A stretch of 59,141 bases of DNA from Sphingomonadaceae bacterium (GCA_947451145.1 CANFXW010000021.1:1-59141); one strand, 5' to 3'; positions 40,451 through 54,911 are shown, counted from the stretch's first letter. Notes: generated by a model not told the origin, from the sequence alone. Numbers and translations: made by a program.

Positions 40451-42318
40451 TATTCCGCCATCTGTTTGGAGGTAGGCCCGTTGTCCGGTGCCGCTCGCGC
40501 GCTGGCCATGTGCCTCAGACGCGCATCAAATTCCAGTAGTCTCTTTCGCAGGGCTTGCTGCTGGGCAAAAGTTTCGTCCGAAAACTCCCGCTCATGCCGC
40601 TCGGTTGCCTGTGCCAATGCCGCCTCAATTGCGGGTCTTTCCACCATCAGGCTGATCGCCTCTTGCAATGAAGCGCGGGCTTCTGCTGCGGAAATGCCCT
40701 CAGCCAGAAAGTCCGTACTCACCCCAATGAAGTCGTCCGCCGCTGGCAAAGCCATCCCCGCAGAGGCCAATGTGGTGGTTATTGCCTGCGAATCAAGGGC
40801 CGAGCCGCTATCATAGAGATCAAGGATCGCTTCGATCCGCACATCCAGCGCCGCAGCCCGGCCAAGCGAATCGATATTGCGGGAAACTTCGTCCGGCCAG
40901 CGGATCAACCCGGCGACAATGGCCGCACTGAGCGCGCGTTGCAGCTCGTCCTTCGGATCCTTGCGCAGGCGCTGGCGAAGTTCGGGTGAGGCGGGTTGCG
41001 GAACAGGCTTGGCGAATTGGCCTCGCGGGGTGAACGGGCGCGCTTCACGCGGCGGGAACGCATAGGCGGAGAAGCGCTCGGTCAACTCGCGACGATAGAG
41101 GGCCTTGATGTCTGGATCGGCAATCGTCTCGACATGGGCCATCAGACGCGCCTTCAGGCCGGCTTTGTCTTCCGGCGTGGCAAGGGGAAGAGCGTCCCGC
41201 TCATGCAGCCACAGCGCCTCGATCAGACTCTGCGCGCCTTCGAGCACGCGTTCCATCGCGGCGGGGCCGTCACGCTTGATCAGATCATCGGGGTCAAGAC
41301 CGGTGGGCAGGCGGCAAATCCGCAGACTATGCGCCGGGCGGAGCAGGGGCAGGGCGCGGGCGACGGCGCGGAAGGCGGCGCGTTGACCAGCGGCATCACC
41401 ATCGAAGCAGAGGATCGGCGCCTCTACCATCCGCCAGAGCAGCTCGATCTGTCGCTCGGTGAGCGCCGTACCCAGCGGTGCCACGGCATCGCTGAAACCC
41501 GCAGCGGCGAGCGCGATGACGTCCATATAGCCTTCGACGACGATCATCCGCCCGCTCTGGCGCGAAGCCGGGCCAGCGCGGTGCAGGTTGTAGAGCGTGC
41601 GGCCCTTGTCGAACAACGGCGTGTCGGGCGAATTCAGGTATTTCGGCGCGTCAGTCTTTGCTGCATCGAGAATACGCCCGCCAAAGGCGATCACCCGTCC
41701 GCGCGCATCCTCGATCGGCAGCATCAGGCGGCCACGGAAGCGGTCGTATGGTTCCTTGTCGTCGACAGCGATCCGCAGACCCGCCTCGATCAGAAGTGGC
41801 TCAGGGAACTGTGACAGCGCGGCCTTCATCGCCTGCCGCCCCTCTGGAGCATAGCCAAAGCCAAAGCGGGTGGTCGTATGGGCATCGAAACCGCGCGAAG
41901 CAAGGTAGCCCCGCGCCTTGGCCCCTTCGCTGCCGGCAAGCTGGGTGACGAACCAGTCTTGCGCCGCTTTCATCACATCGTGCAGCCCGCTCTGCCGCTC
42001 GGCCACTTCGGCAGCGCGGGGATCGGGGGCGGGAACTTCCATTCCGGCTTCAGAGGCCAGTTCCTTCACCGCATCCATGAACGACAGCCCGCGCTGGTCG
42101 GTCATCCAGCGGATCACATCGCCATGGGCGCCGCAACCGAAGCAGTGGTAAAAGCCCTTCTGGTCATTGACCGTAAAGCTCGGGCTCTTCTCGTTATGGA
42201 ACGGGCAACAGGCCTTGAACTCATGCCCCGCCTTGGTCAGCCGCGTTGTCCGCCCGATCACGCCAGACAGCGTGATGCGGGCGCGCAATTCATCCAGCCA
42301 TTGCGGGCTGAGGCTCAC
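40450..42318 (-). CDS. dnaG: DNA primase
   Basis: Synthesises RNA primers at the replication fork. 622 residues from GTG. The zinc site is C38, H41, C59, C62 ([26 protein letters not shown]). The TOPRIM core has [16 protein letters not shown] near 260 and [15 protein letters not shown] near 308. The C-terminal third would bind DnaB helicase. The start lies four bases from the yqeY stop and its stop overlaps the rpoD start, so the operon is translationally coupled. Confidence 0.97.
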
Positions 42319-42319
42319 C

Positions 42320-42772
42320 TCAGGCCAGCGCCGCTTTGAGGAGGCCCGAGGCCTTGCCCATGTCGATCTGGGTGCCGTGCTTCGCTTTGAGTGCGCCGAC
42401 GACCTTGCCCATGTCCTTCATGCCAGCAGCGCCGGTTTCGGCGATGATCGCGGCGATGGCGGCCTTGACTTCATCCTCGCTCATCAGCTGCGGCATGAAT
42501 TCCTCGATCACCGCCAGCTCGGCCGTTTCGACATCGGCGAGTTCCTGTCGGCCGCCCTGTTCGTACATCGCAATCGATTCGCGGCGCTGTTTCGCCATCT
42601 TCTGCAGCACATCGACCACCAGAACGTCATCATCCGGCAGGCTTGAGGCGGTGCGCAGTTCGATATCCTTGTCCTTCAGCTTGGCAAGGATAAGGCGGAC
42701 GGCGGCAAGGCGGGTCTTGTCGCCCGCTTTCATGGCGCTGACCTGCGCTGACTTGATCGAGTCGCGGAGCAT
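42320..42772 (-). CDS. GatB/YqeY domain protein
   Basis: 150 residues, all helical. It begins MLRDSIKSAQVSAMKAGDKTRLAAVRLILAKLKDKDIE and ends with the KVVGALKAKHGTQIDMGKASGLLKAAL helix pair typical of YqeY. It resembles the tRNA-binding tail of GatB and may act on misacylated tRNA; function unproven. First gene of the yqeY-dnaG-rpoD operon, a common replacement or companion for rpsU in this cluster. Divergent from carA with 155 bases between. Confidence 0.93.
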   Translation of the reverse strand: MLRDSIKSAQVSAMKAGDKTRLAAVRLILAKLKDKDIELRTASSLPDDDVLVVDVLQKMAKQRRESIAMYEQGGRQELADVETAELAVIEEFMPQLMSEDEVKAAIAAIIAETGAAGMKDMGKVVGALKAKHGTQIDMGKASGLLKAALA

Positions 42773-42927
42773 TTGTGTCTGTTTCCTGTGATTTTGCCTC
42801 CCCGGCTGGGGAAAGCAGGATGATAACCGCTATTTTCGTCTTTTCATAGGTTGACGCAGTGCAACATGATGTTTAGCCGCCGCCTCTTAGCACCTATCGC
42901 TGGAACCCCTGACGGAGCGCCTCATTT

Positions 42928-44094
42928 ATGGCCGACGCCGCCTCTTCGCACGCACGCAAACCGGATGGCGCCACGGGGGCGCTCGTATTGGCGGATGGAA
43001 CCGTGCTGTGGGGCCACGGATTCGGCGCTGTCGGCCAGTCTGTGGGCGAGGTCTGCTTCAACACCGCGATGACCGGATACGAAGAAGTGATGACCGATCC
43101 GAGCTATGCCGCGCAGATCGTCACCTTCACATTCCCGCACATCGGCAATGTCGGCGTCAATGACGAAGACGTCGAGAGCAAGGTCGAAGGCGCAGTCGGC
43201 TGCGTGGTGCGCGAAGATATTACCGCCCCCAGCAACTTCCGCAGCCGCGGAGAGTTTGGCGATTGGCTGGCGGGCAAGGGCAAGATCGGCCTCGCCGGGA
43301 TCGACACCCGCGCGCTGACCCGCCGCATCCGCATGTCGGGCGCACCCAACGCAGTGATCGCCCATAGCCCGGACGGCAAATTCGATGTCCCCGCGCTGGT
43401 CAAGCGCGCTGCCGACTGGCCGGGGCTGGAAGGCATGGATCTCGCTCGCGTCGTCAGCCGCACGGCAGACGAAGAGTGGGAAGGCGGCGTCTGGTCGCTG
43501 GGCAAGGGCTATGCCCGCTCACCGCACGATAAGCGCCCGCACGTTGTTGCCATGGACTTCGGCGCCAAGGACATGATCTTCCGCAATCTGGTGAAGGCCG
43601 GGGCGAAAGTGACTGTGGTCCCGGCGCAGACCTCGCTTGAGGCCATTCAGGCACTGAAGCCCGACGGCGTGTTCCTCTCCAACGGCCCCGGCGATCCGGC
43701 AGCGACTGGCGTTTACGCGGTGCCGGTGATCAAGGCGCTGCTCGATGCCGATATACCGATTTTCGGCATCTGCCTCGGCCACCAGATGCTGGCTCTCGCC
43801 GTCGGTGCCAAGACGGTGAAGATGCATCAAGGCCACCGCGGCGCGAACCATCCGGTCAAACGTCTGGAAGACGGCGTGGTAGAGATCACCTCGATGAACC
43901 ACGGCTTTGCGGTCGATGCCGATAGCCTGCCGGACTCGATCGAACAGACCCACGTTTCGCTGTTCGACGGCTCGAACTGCGGGATTTCCGTGAAGGGCAA
44001 GCGGGCATTCGGCGTGCAGTATCACCCTGAGGCAAGCCCGGGGCCGATGGATAGCTTCTATCTGTTTGAGAAGTTTGTGGAGATGCTGAAATGA
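42928..44094 (+). CDS. carA: Carbamoyl-phosphate synthase small subunit
   Basis: Glutaminase subunit that feeds ammonia to CarB for pyrimidine and arginine synthesis. 388 residues. The N-terminal CPSase domain (ALVLADGTVLWGHGFGA, NTAMTGYEEVMTDPSYAAQI) is followed by a class I glutamine amidotransferase: SNGPGDP, FGICLGHQML with the nucleophilic Cys, and YHPEASPGP with His/Glu. GGAG at 42913 precedes the ATG. The stop overlaps the next ATG in ATGA, tying it to the small gene before carB. Confidence 0.97.
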   Translation: MADAASSHARKPDGATGALVLADGTVLWGHGFGAVGQSVGEVCFNTAMTGYEEVMTDPSYAAQIVTFTFPHIGNVGVNDEDVESKVEGAVGCVVREDITAPSNFRSRGEFGDWLAGKGKIGLAGIDTRALTRRIRMSGAPNAVIAHSPDGKFDVPALVKRAADWPGLEGMDLARVVSRTADEEWEGGVWSLGKGYARSPHDKRPHVVAMDFGAKDMIFRNLVKAGAKVTVVPAQTSLEAIQALKPDGVFLSNGPGDPAATGVYAVPVIKALLDADIPIFGICLGHQMLALAVGAKTVKMHQGHRGANHPVKRLEDGVVEITSMNHGFAVDADSLPDSIEQTHVSLFDGSNCGISVKGKRAFGVQYHPEASPGPMDSFYLFEKFVEMLK

Positions 44095-44477
44095 GCGAAC
44101 TCACCCCACTCCAAGCCCACGTCCTCGCCTATTACTCCTCGGGCCAGGCGCTCGACGTCAACATCGCCACACGCTGGTTTCCGACCAGCGAGGTCGTGAA
44201 CAATATGGATGACAAGATCCAGCAGGCCGTTCGCAAGTTCGGCATGGCGGCGCGCAAGGCGGCTCGTCCGGCGGCCGAGGTGCTGGTCGCTTATATGCTG
44301 GAAAACGGCGGCTGGGCCAGTCAGGCGAACGAATTTGGCGGGACGATGCATTCGTTCCGGCTGGAAGAGTTCCGCAAGGCACTCGACGCATTCAACGCAG
44401 CCAACCCTATCGTGGCGGAAGCTGCGGCGGGCGGCGAAACATTCTGGGCGGACAAGTTCGCCGAACTGACCAACTGA
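44091..44477 (+). CDS. 128-residue protein between carA and carB, unknown function
   Basis: Starts inside the carA stop (ATGA) and ends 22 bases before carB, so it is part of the operon. The protein is soluble and mostly helical: [23 protein letters not shown], a basic central helix ([18 protein letters not shown]), then a C-terminal helix with aromatic residues. No family recognised. Its fixed place suggests a link to carbamoyl-phosphate synthase or simply coupling. Confidence 0.8.
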   Translation: MSELTPLQAHVLAYYSSGQALDVNIATRWFPTSEVVNNMDDKIQQAVRKFGMAARKAARPAAEVLVAYMLENGGWASQANEFGGTMHSFRLEEFRKALDAFNAANPIVAEAAAGGETFWADKFAELTN

Positions 44478-44499
44478 TCTGACAGGTAACCCGATTCCC

Positions 44500-47823
<3,324 letters not shown>

Positions 47824-47937
47824 AGTTTCGCGTTCCTCCCCACATGCGGCTAACCTGCCTGTTCCCCTTTGGGAACGGGGTAGCAAGCTAGTCGCAATGA
47901 CGGGGCAATGTGAACAACAGGGCTGAAAGGGAATAGA

Positions 47938-48414
47938 ATGGCGTCTGTCGAAAAGCTGCCGATGCTGGCCGAGGGTTACGAAAGACTCACGGCAGAGCTG
48001 AAGGCGCTGCGTGAAGAGCGGCCTTTGATCGTTGATGCGATCGAGGAAGCACGCGCGCACGGCGATCTGTCCGAAAACGCGGAATACCATGCCGCAAAGG
48101 AACGCCAGGGCCAGGTTGAAGCCTCTATTGCCGATCTGGAAGACCGCGTCAGCCGCTCGCAGATTATCGACCCGACAACGCTTTCGGGTGACAAGATCAT
48201 CTTCGGCGCGACCGTTACGCTCCTCGACGATGACGACAAGCCGGTGAAGTACCAGATCGTCGGTCCCTATGAGGCAGACGCCCGCGTCGGCCGGATCAGC
48301 TATGCCTCACCGCTCGGCCGCGCGCTGATCGGCCGCAAGGTTGAGGAAGAGATCGAGGTTACCGTGCCCGCTGGCGAGCGGACCTATCTCGTTCAGAAGA
48401 TCGAGTTCATCTAA
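47938..48414 (+). CDS. greA: Transcription elongation factor GreA
   Basis: Rescues backtracked RNA polymerase by stimulating transcript cleavage. 158 residues. The N-terminal coiled coil ([23 protein letters not shown]) has an acidic tip, and [18 protein letters not shown] is diagnostic. The C-terminal FKBP-like domain includes [26 protein letters not shown]. It shares the carAB strand, with 114 bases between, and faces the DUF4170 gene with 8 bases between stops. Confidence 0.97.
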   Translation: MASVEKLPMLAEGYERLTAELKALREERPLIVDAIEEARAHGDLSENAEYHAAKERQGQVEASIADLEDRVSRSQIIDPTTLSGDKIIFGATVTLLDDDDKPVKYQIVGPYEADARVGRISYASPLGRALIGRKVEEEIEVTVPAGERTYLVQKIEFI

Positions 48415-48422
48415 GAACCAAA

Positions 48423-48644
48423 TCAGTCGTGCGGTAGCTCCGGCGTAAGTAACCGGTGCAGGTGGACGATCACATAGCGCATGGCGGCGTCGTCGACCGT
48501 GCGTTGGGCTTTGCCGCGCCATGCTTCTTCCGCCTCATCGTAGGTGCCATAGACGCCCACGAGATCCAGCTTGTTCAGGTCGGTGAATTCCAGCTTCTGG
48601 GGATCGGCCACATGGCCGCCCATCACGAGGTGAAGTTTCTGCAT
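48423..48644 (-). CDS. DUF4170 domain protein
   Basis: 73 residues from the preferred ATG at 48644 (an ATG at 48656 is also in frame). MQKLHLVMGGHVADPQKLEF, LDLVGVYGTYDEAEEAWRGKAQ and YVIVHLHRLL match the alphaproteobacterial DUF4170 family. The fold looks like a compact alpha/beta protein; function unknown. Stands alone between greA and the small membrane-protein cluster. Confidence 0.85.
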   Translation of the reverse strand: MQKLHLVMGGHVADPQKLEFTDLNKLDLVGVYGTYDEAEEAWRGKAQRTVDDAAMRYVIVHLHRLLTPELPHD

Positions 48645-48709
48645 GAATAATTTCATCCTGGGGAGAGGTGAACCCTAACCCTACAGGTGAAACCAGGAAC
48701 CGCCAAGGG

Positions 48710-49054
48710 TTAGCGGCGCAAACCTGCCACGAAATTGACCACGTCGCGCGCAAACCTGATACCAAGCTCACGGCTATCCCGGCCCGCCTCACCAGCGACA
48801 TTGATGACCTGCCCGCCATACTTCCGGCTGATATCGCCAGCGATCGCAGCCGCAGCAATAGCACCGCGAGCCACACGGCGACCGACACCTCGCGGAAGCA
48901 ACGCTCCGGCGAGCAAGCCCATAGCCAGTCCGCCTGCGACCAACGCGACCGGGTAATCCTTGCCAAGTTCGGTGTAGCTTTCCGGCGGTTCACCCTCCGG
49001 AATGCGGGTTGGCACAAGACTGGTCGCGGGCGATGTCGTTTCGGCTTCACTCAC
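48710..49054 (-). CDS. Small glycine/alanine-rich membrane protein
   Basis: 114 residues. An acidic N-terminus of about 33 residues is followed by a hydrophobic Gly/Ala stretch (VALVAGGLAMGLLAGALLP) and a second one (GAIAAAAIAG), then an amphipathic C-terminal helix. Family not recognised. Last gene of a four-gene minus-strand cluster; its start overlaps the stop of the gene upstream by 4 bases. Confidence 0.7.
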   Translation of the reverse strand: MSEAETTSPATSLVPTRIPEGEPPESYTELGKDYPVALVAGGLAMGLLAGALLPRGVGRRVARGAIAAAAIAGDISRKYGGQVINVAGEAGRDSRELGIRFARDVVNFVAGLRR

Positions 49055-49419
49055 GCGTTGTTCTCCTGATCGTCGTCGCCTTCGCCGAAGAAGCGATCAC
49101 TGACAGCGCCCGCCATATCGCGGAAGGCGGCAGGGATTCGCGGTGCCCATTTCTGCGCCTGATCCAGCAAGGGTTTGCGCAGAACCCAGACAACCAAAGC
49201 GCCAACTGTGGCGGCAATAACGCCCTTGTTTTCGACGGCGATCTCAACCGCTTCTTTTGCAGCAGCTTTGGCCGTGCCCTTTACATCGTCAGCAATGCGC
49301 GCGCCGATACCTTTCTCGGCCAAGCCATCGCGTAGCCGGATATAGCGATTAGTGAACGCTGCCTTTGCGGAATCGCGGGCATCGCGTTCGCTCGTGACAG
49401 AATCGCCTGCTTCGCTCAC
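49051..49419 (-). CDS. Membrane-anchored stress-type protein (YqjD-like character)
   Basis: 122 residues from a GTG that overlaps the preceding stop (GTGA). A basic amphipathic helix (RDARDSAKAAFTNRYIRLRDGLAEK) and an Ala/Lys-rich helix are followed by one membrane span (GVIAATVGALVVWVLRKPLL) and an acidic tail. Family not firmly assigned; the Ala-Lys helix plus single span is like ElaB/YqjD-type proteins. Confidence 0.65.
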   Translation of the reverse strand: MSEAGDSVTSERDARDSAKAAFTNRYIRLRDGLAEKGIGARIADDVKGTAKAAAKEAVEIAVENKGVIAATVGALVVWVLRKPLLDQAQKWAPRIPAAFRDMAGAVSDRFFGEGDDDQENNA

Positions 49420-49778
49420 TTGGTTTCCCCGTCGATGAACAGACGCTGCTTGATCCGCCGCCAGTGCGCCCGCGCCATCAGCACAGCGCAAAAAGCGGCC
49501 AACACCAGTCCACCCGCAACGATCGCAGTAGCCCACCACGGCCCGACCACGCCTGAAAGAGCCATCAACAACCCGGCGACCAGCGCCACCAGTGCAAACA
49601 CCGCAATGACAAAGGCCCAAAGCCCCAGCACCGCGATTTTGCGCGCAGCATTGCCCAGCGCGATTGCCCGCGTTTTCTGGAAAGCAAATTCGGCTTCGGC
49701 ATAGGCGCGCGCCTCATCGCCGAGCTGTTTGAGCTCGTCGATCAGCGGCGGTTCCTGCTCGGGCTTGCTGTCCAGCAT
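49416..49778 (-). CDS. Phage-holin-family / YqjE-like membrane protein
   Basis: 120 residues. An N-terminal helix (LIDELKQLGDEARAYAEAEFAFQKTRAIALGNAARK) precedes two adjacent membrane spans at about 48-70 and 78-100, then a basic tail. This layout is that of the putative holin superfamily III/YqjE proteins, which are usually chromosomal and not phage lysis genes. Coupled to the next gene by GTGA. Confidence 0.75.
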   Translation of the reverse strand: MLDSKPEQEPPLIDELKQLGDEARAYAEAEFAFQKTRAIALGNAARKIAVLGLWAFVIAVFALVALVAGLLMALSGVVGPWWATAIVAGGLVLAAFCAVLMARAHWRRIKQRLFIDGETK

Positions 49779-49808
49779 GGCCTCCTGTGAATCCGCTAAG
49801 CCTGCGGT

Positions 49809-50438
49809 TCAATCTTCGCTGCTTGCGCCTTTGCCCTTGAACAGGCGGGCGAGGAAGAAGCCGGCCACGGCAGCAAGGCCAACCGCAACCCCGGGGCTTT
49901 TCTTGACCAGCTCCTTGGCATCGTTGCCGAGTTCGCCGAGATCCTTGGCCTCCAGCTTGGCAGCGCCTTCCTGAATGGTGCGGGCAGCAGTGCGGGCATA
50001 GTCGCCGTATTTCTCGCCCAGCTTTTCATCGATAGTCGGTGCGGTTTCAGCAACGATCTGGCCGAGACCCGAAATGGCCTCACTGGCCTTGATCTTGCCT
50101 TCGCGAGCGAGGTCAGCGGCCTTTTCCTTGGCCTGCGAGCCATAGGCCTTGGCGTCTTCGAGCAGAGCCTCACCCTGTTCGACTGCGCGGGTACGGGCAG
50201 CACCAGCCTTTTCCTGGGCCTGCGATGCGATAGCCTTCGCCTTGCCCTGCGCCTGACCGGCGAGCACCTGAGCGCCAGCGCGTGCTTCATCCAGTGCCTT
50301 GGCAAACTTGGCCTTGGCTTCGCCTTCGCTGGCATCGGGATTTACGATCGCCTTCTTCGTCGCCGGCTTTTTGGCGGATGACTTGAGCGTTGCCGAAGCT
50401 TTCGGCTTGGCAGGCGTGGAAGTGGGAGCTTTGGCCAT
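49809..50438 (-). CDS. Lys/Ala-rich helical protein with C-terminal membrane anchor (ElaB/YqjD-like)
   Basis: 209 residues. An N-terminal Pro/Lys/Ala-rich segment recalls histone H1-like tails. A long Ala/Lys/Glu helical repeat (about 45-140) follows, and a C-terminal glycine-rich span reads KKSPGVAVGLAAVAGFFLARLF. The last feature is typical of YqjD/ElaB proteins that tether to the inner membrane. First gene of the cluster with the YqjE-like protein. Divergent from eno. A role in stationary phase or stress is inference. Confidence 0.7.
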   Translation of the reverse strand: MAKAPTSTPAKPKASATLKSSAKKPATKKAIVNPDASEGEAKAKFAKALDEARAGAQVLAGQAQGKAKAIASQAQEKAGAARTRAVEQGEALLEDAKAYGSQAKEKAADLAREGKIKASEAISGLGQIVAETAPTIDEKLGEKYGDYARTAARTIQEGAAKLEAKDLGELGNDAKELVKKSPGVAVGLAAVAGFFLARLFKGKGASSED

Positions 50439-50624
50439 GAGTCTCAATCCCTGATAAAACACTGCGCTAGCCCCGGGATGGGGCGTCACTGGACAGTAAA
50501 TGGTCTTATACCAAGCGCAATCAAGATGCAGCCACAAATGAGGCGAAGCAACTTGCCTGCACGGCATCCCCTGCTAAGGGAGGCGCCATCACCGACATGC
50601 GCCCTCTGGCCCGCAGGAGATTAA

Positions 50625-51917
<1,293 letters not shown>

Positions 51918-51923
51918 GCGGCT

Positions 51924-52517
51924 CTAACCCGCGCCATTCCGCAGCATGAACGGCCGCACTTCGCCACCGTTCATCGCTGCGGGAGGCAGCGCAGCGTGAT
52001 CGATCTTCCGCACCTTGGCGATGCGGGCAAAATAATCTGTCATGGACTGCAAGGCTGCGTCTGACAGCCTGACGAAAACGCGCCGCGCATCGCTGGAATC
52101 GTTTTCGCGGGAAATCAGACCTTGAGCCTCAAGCAAGGCGATCCAGCGCAGCGCCGTGGTGGTTGGTACGGCAGCACCAATACAGGCGCTGGTAACCGGA
52201 ACGCGCTTGCCCTCCAGCGAAGCGATGAACAGGTCTAGCAGCAGGTCCCACGCTGGTTCCCCGAACAGGTTGGGATCTTCAAACACCTTTGCCCGAAACC
52301 GGCGATCCCGATAGGCGTCACGGGCAACTGTCAGTAACCGGATATCATCACGCAGCACTGCGGTTTCCTGCTGAAGGTCACCCTGGTCATCCAGGCCATC
52401 TGCAAGGGCAATCAGCTCATCAGCCATGGCGGAAAGCCTGCGCGCTTGCGCCCGCATAGCGGCGGCAGGTGAACTGCTGTCGCTATCGGCTACGAGTGCA
52501 GGAATGCCATTAGCCAT
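51924..52517 (-). CDS. Winged-helix DNA-binding protein, MarR-like C-terminus
   Basis: 197 residues from the ATG at 52517. An N-terminal helix (AQARRLSAMADELIALADGLD) likely dimerises. The C-terminal part has a winged-helix pattern: KRVPVTSACIGAAVPTTTALRWIALLEAQGLISRENDSSDARRVFVRLSDAAL, with the recognition helix PTTTALRWIALLE and the wing NDSSDARR. Target genes unknown. The 303-base gap to the M13 peptidase holds a hairpin (GCACCCT/AGGGTGC, 52580-52599) and no other visible gene. Confidence 0.8.
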   Translation of the reverse strand: MANGIPALVADSDSSSPAAAMRAQARRLSAMADELIALADGLDDQGDLQQETAVLRDDIRLLTVARDAYRDRRFRAKVFEDPNLFGEPAWDLLLDLFIASLEGKRVPVTSACIGAAVPTTTALRWIALLEAQGLISRENDSSDARRVFVRLSDAALQSMTDYFARIAKVRKIDHAALPPAAMNGGEVRPFMLRNGAG

Positions 52518-52579
52518 GGCTGGATTGCTTGCCCCTGTGCGCCCTCCGGCCCAATCCGGAAGGTGCGTGTGAGGGGCTA

Positions 52580-52599
52580 GCACCCTGCAGGAAGGGTGC
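52580..52599 (-). promoter_or_regulatory. Hairpin in the gap before the winged-helix gene
   Basis: Perfect 7-base arms GCACCCT and AGGGTGC around six bases, 63 bases before the winged-helix start. It may be an autoregulatory operator or leader structure. Nothing else clear is seen in 52518-52820. Confidence 0.3.
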
Positions 52600-52820
52600 A
52601 CGGAGGGATGGATCGGATTTCGAGTGAATTTGCTCTGAAACCGAGGCTTTGCCGCTGATTTTGATCCAATGTGGTGCCAATCGATACCGAAACCGCGGCC
52701 AACACCCTCGTCCAAGCGCCAAGGTCATTCGACAAACGGCGCTGGTGAAGGCCGCTGCCGCCCTTTATAGTCGCCATCACGCCGATCCGGGGAAGCCCCG
52801 GCAGCAGAGGATCCCGCATC

Positions 52821-54905
52821 ATGTTCCAATCACACCGTTTTGCCGCCGCCCTGTTGCTCGGGACCGCCAGTCTTTCGGTTGCGCTTTCGGCTTGCTCCTC
52901 GGCGCAGGACAAGGTCGCGCAGACTGTCGGGACGGGCCTTGGCATCGTGACCCAGTCGCTCGACAAGACGGTGAAGCCCGGGGATGATTTCTACCTCTAC
53001 GCCAACGGCAGCTGGATGAAGACAACCGAAATTCCCGATGACCGCCCTAGCATCGGCGGCTTCGTCATGGCGGACATGCAGACCGAAAAGCAGCTGACTG
53101 ATCTCATCGCCGACCTTTCGAAAGGCGATCCTGCACCCGATAGTGATGCCGGCCGGATCAAGGCGTTCTACTCAGCCTATAACGACACAAAGGCGATCGA
53201 CAGTCTGGGCCTTTCGGCTGCCAAGCCCGACCTTGATCGCTTTGCCGCGATTGCCGATGCAAAGTCCCTGTCAAAGGTACTGGGCGAACAGCTCCGCGCA
53301 GATGTTGACCCGATGAACAACACCGCGTTCCAGACCGAGAACCTGTTCGGCGTGTTTGTCACGCAAGCGCTGTCCGGATCGCAGGTCATGCCCTACCTGC
53401 TGCAGGGCGGACTCGGCATGCCTGACCGGCAGTATTACCTCTCGGCCGATCCCAAGATGGTCGATCTGCGCACGCAATACCGCGCCTATATTGCCCGGAT
53501 ACTGACCGATGCCGGAATGCCGGATCCCGACGCCCGGGCGCAGCGCATCTTCGATCTGGAGATGAAGATCGCGCAGGCCCACGTAACGCGCGAGCAGAGC
53601 GAGAACATGCGCGCCAGCTCGACCGAATGGTCACGCGCCGAGCTTGAGAAGAAGGCTCCGGGGATTGACTGGCAGGCCTTTCTCGATGCCGCCCAAATGG
53701 ACAAGCAGCAGCGCTTTGCCGCCTATCACGCCGAAGCCATTACCCGCCTTTCGGCGCTGGTAGCCGGGCAGCCGCTCGATGCCTGGAAAGACTGGCTGGC
53801 CTTCCACCAAATCAGCAGCCACGCCGATGTGTTGGGCAGCAAGTTCGATGCTGACCGCTTTGCCTTCTATGGAACCGCCCTCCAGGGCACCAAGGCCCAG
53901 CGCCCGCGCGAAAAGCGCGCTATCCGCTCGCTCAACGCCTGGCTGGGTGACGCGCTGGGACATCTTTATGTCGACAAGTATTTCCCGGCCTCGTCCAAGG
54001 CTGAAATCCAGTCGATGGTGACCAATATCAAGACGGCCTTCGCCGCGCGGATCCAGTCGATCAAATGGATGGCGCCTTCGACCAAGAAGGAAGCTATCGA
54101 AAAGGTCCGCAATATCGAGGTGGGCATTGGCTATCCCGACACGTGGAAGGACTATTCCGCCTATGTCGTGAAGCCCGACACCGCCTATGCCAATGTCGTC
54201 GCCGGTGAGCGCATTCGTTACGCCCAGCAGATCGCCAAGATTGGCAAGCCGCTCGACCGCCGCGAATGGTGGATGAATGCCCAGCTGGTAAATGCAGTAA
54301 ACCTGCCGGTGCAGAACGCGCTGAACTTCCCCGCCGCCATCCTGCAGCGCCCGTTCTTCGATCCAAAGGCCGATGCCGCCTTCAACTATGGCGCAATCGG
54401 CACGGTAATCGGCCACGAGATCAGCCATAGCTTTGACAACAACGGCGCCGATTTCGATGCTTCTGGAAAGCTGCGCAACTGGTGGACACCATCTGATCAG
54501 GCGCATTTCCGTCAGGCCGGACAGGCGCTCGCCGATCAGTATGATACGTATGAGCCGTTCCCCGGCTTGCACGTGAACGGCAAGCTGACCCTGGGTGAAA
54601 ACATCGCCGACGTCGCCGGACTTGCCGCTTCTTTCGATGCTTATCACGCATCGCTCAAGGGCAAGCAGGCCCCGGTTATTGGTGGTTACACAGGTGACCA
54701 GCGTTTCTTCATTGCCTTTGCCCAGTCGGAAGCCACCAAGATGCGTGAGGCTGCTTTGCGTGCACGCATTGCCACCGATGGCCATTCACCGGGCATGTAT
54801 CGCGCACTGACCGTGCGCAATCTCGATGGTTGGTATCGCGCCTTTGACGTTCAGCCGGGCGACAAGCTCCATCTGACCAACGAGAAACGCGTCCGCGTCT
54901 GGTAG
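52821..54905 (+). CDS. M13 family (neprilysin-like) zinc metallopeptidase, lipoprotein
   Basis: 694 residues. A signal peptide ends in a lipobox (SVALSAC), so it is lipid-anchored in the envelope. The N-terminal M13 domain includes KPGDDFYLYANGSWMK. The zinc site is HEISH (H532, E533, H536) with ENIAD (E593) as third ligand. The C-terminal end RVRVW matches the usual ending of the family. Cleaves oligopeptides in the periplasm. AGAGGAT precedes the ATG at 52821. Convergent with the aldo/keto reductase gene. Confidence 0.95.
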   Translation: MFQSHRFAAALLLGTASLSVALSACSSAQDKVAQTVGTGLGIVTQSLDKTVKPGDDFYLYANGSWMKTTEIPDDRPSIGGFVMADMQTEKQLTDLIADLSKGDPAPDSDAGRIKAFYSAYNDTKAIDSLGLSAAKPDLDRFAAIADAKSLSKVLGEQLRADVDPMNNTAFQTENLFGVFVTQALSGSQVMPYLLQGGLGMPDRQYYLSADPKMVDLRTQYRAYIARILTDAGMPDPDARAQRIFDLEMKIAQAHVTREQSENMRASSTEWSRAELEKKAPGIDWQAFLDAAQMDKQQRFAAYHAEAITRLSALVAGQPLDAWKDWLAFHQISSHADVLGSKFDADRFAFYGTALQGTKAQRPREKRAIRSLNAWLGDALGHLYVDKYFPASSKAEIQSMVTNIKTAFAARIQSIKWMAPSTKKEAIEKVRNIEVGIGYPDTWKDYSAYVVKPDTAYANVVAGERIRYAQQIAKIGKPLDRREWWMNAQLVNAVNLPVQNALNFPAAILQRPFFDPKADAAFNYGAIGTVIGHEISHSFDNNGADFDASGKLRNWWTPSDQAHFRQAGQALADQYDTYEPFPGLHVNGKLTLGENIADVAGLAASFDAYHASLKGKQAPVIGGYTGDQRFFIAFAQSEATKMREAALRARIATDGHSPGMYRALTVRNLDGWYRAFDVQPGDKLHLTNEKRVRVW

Positions 54906-54911
54906 GTGCGA

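Noticed and set aside
49416..49778. Phage holin, hinting at a prophage remnant
   Set aside because: Holin-superfamily-III-like proteins are commonly chromosomal; no other phage gene is near and the cluster looks like YqjD/YqjE proteins.
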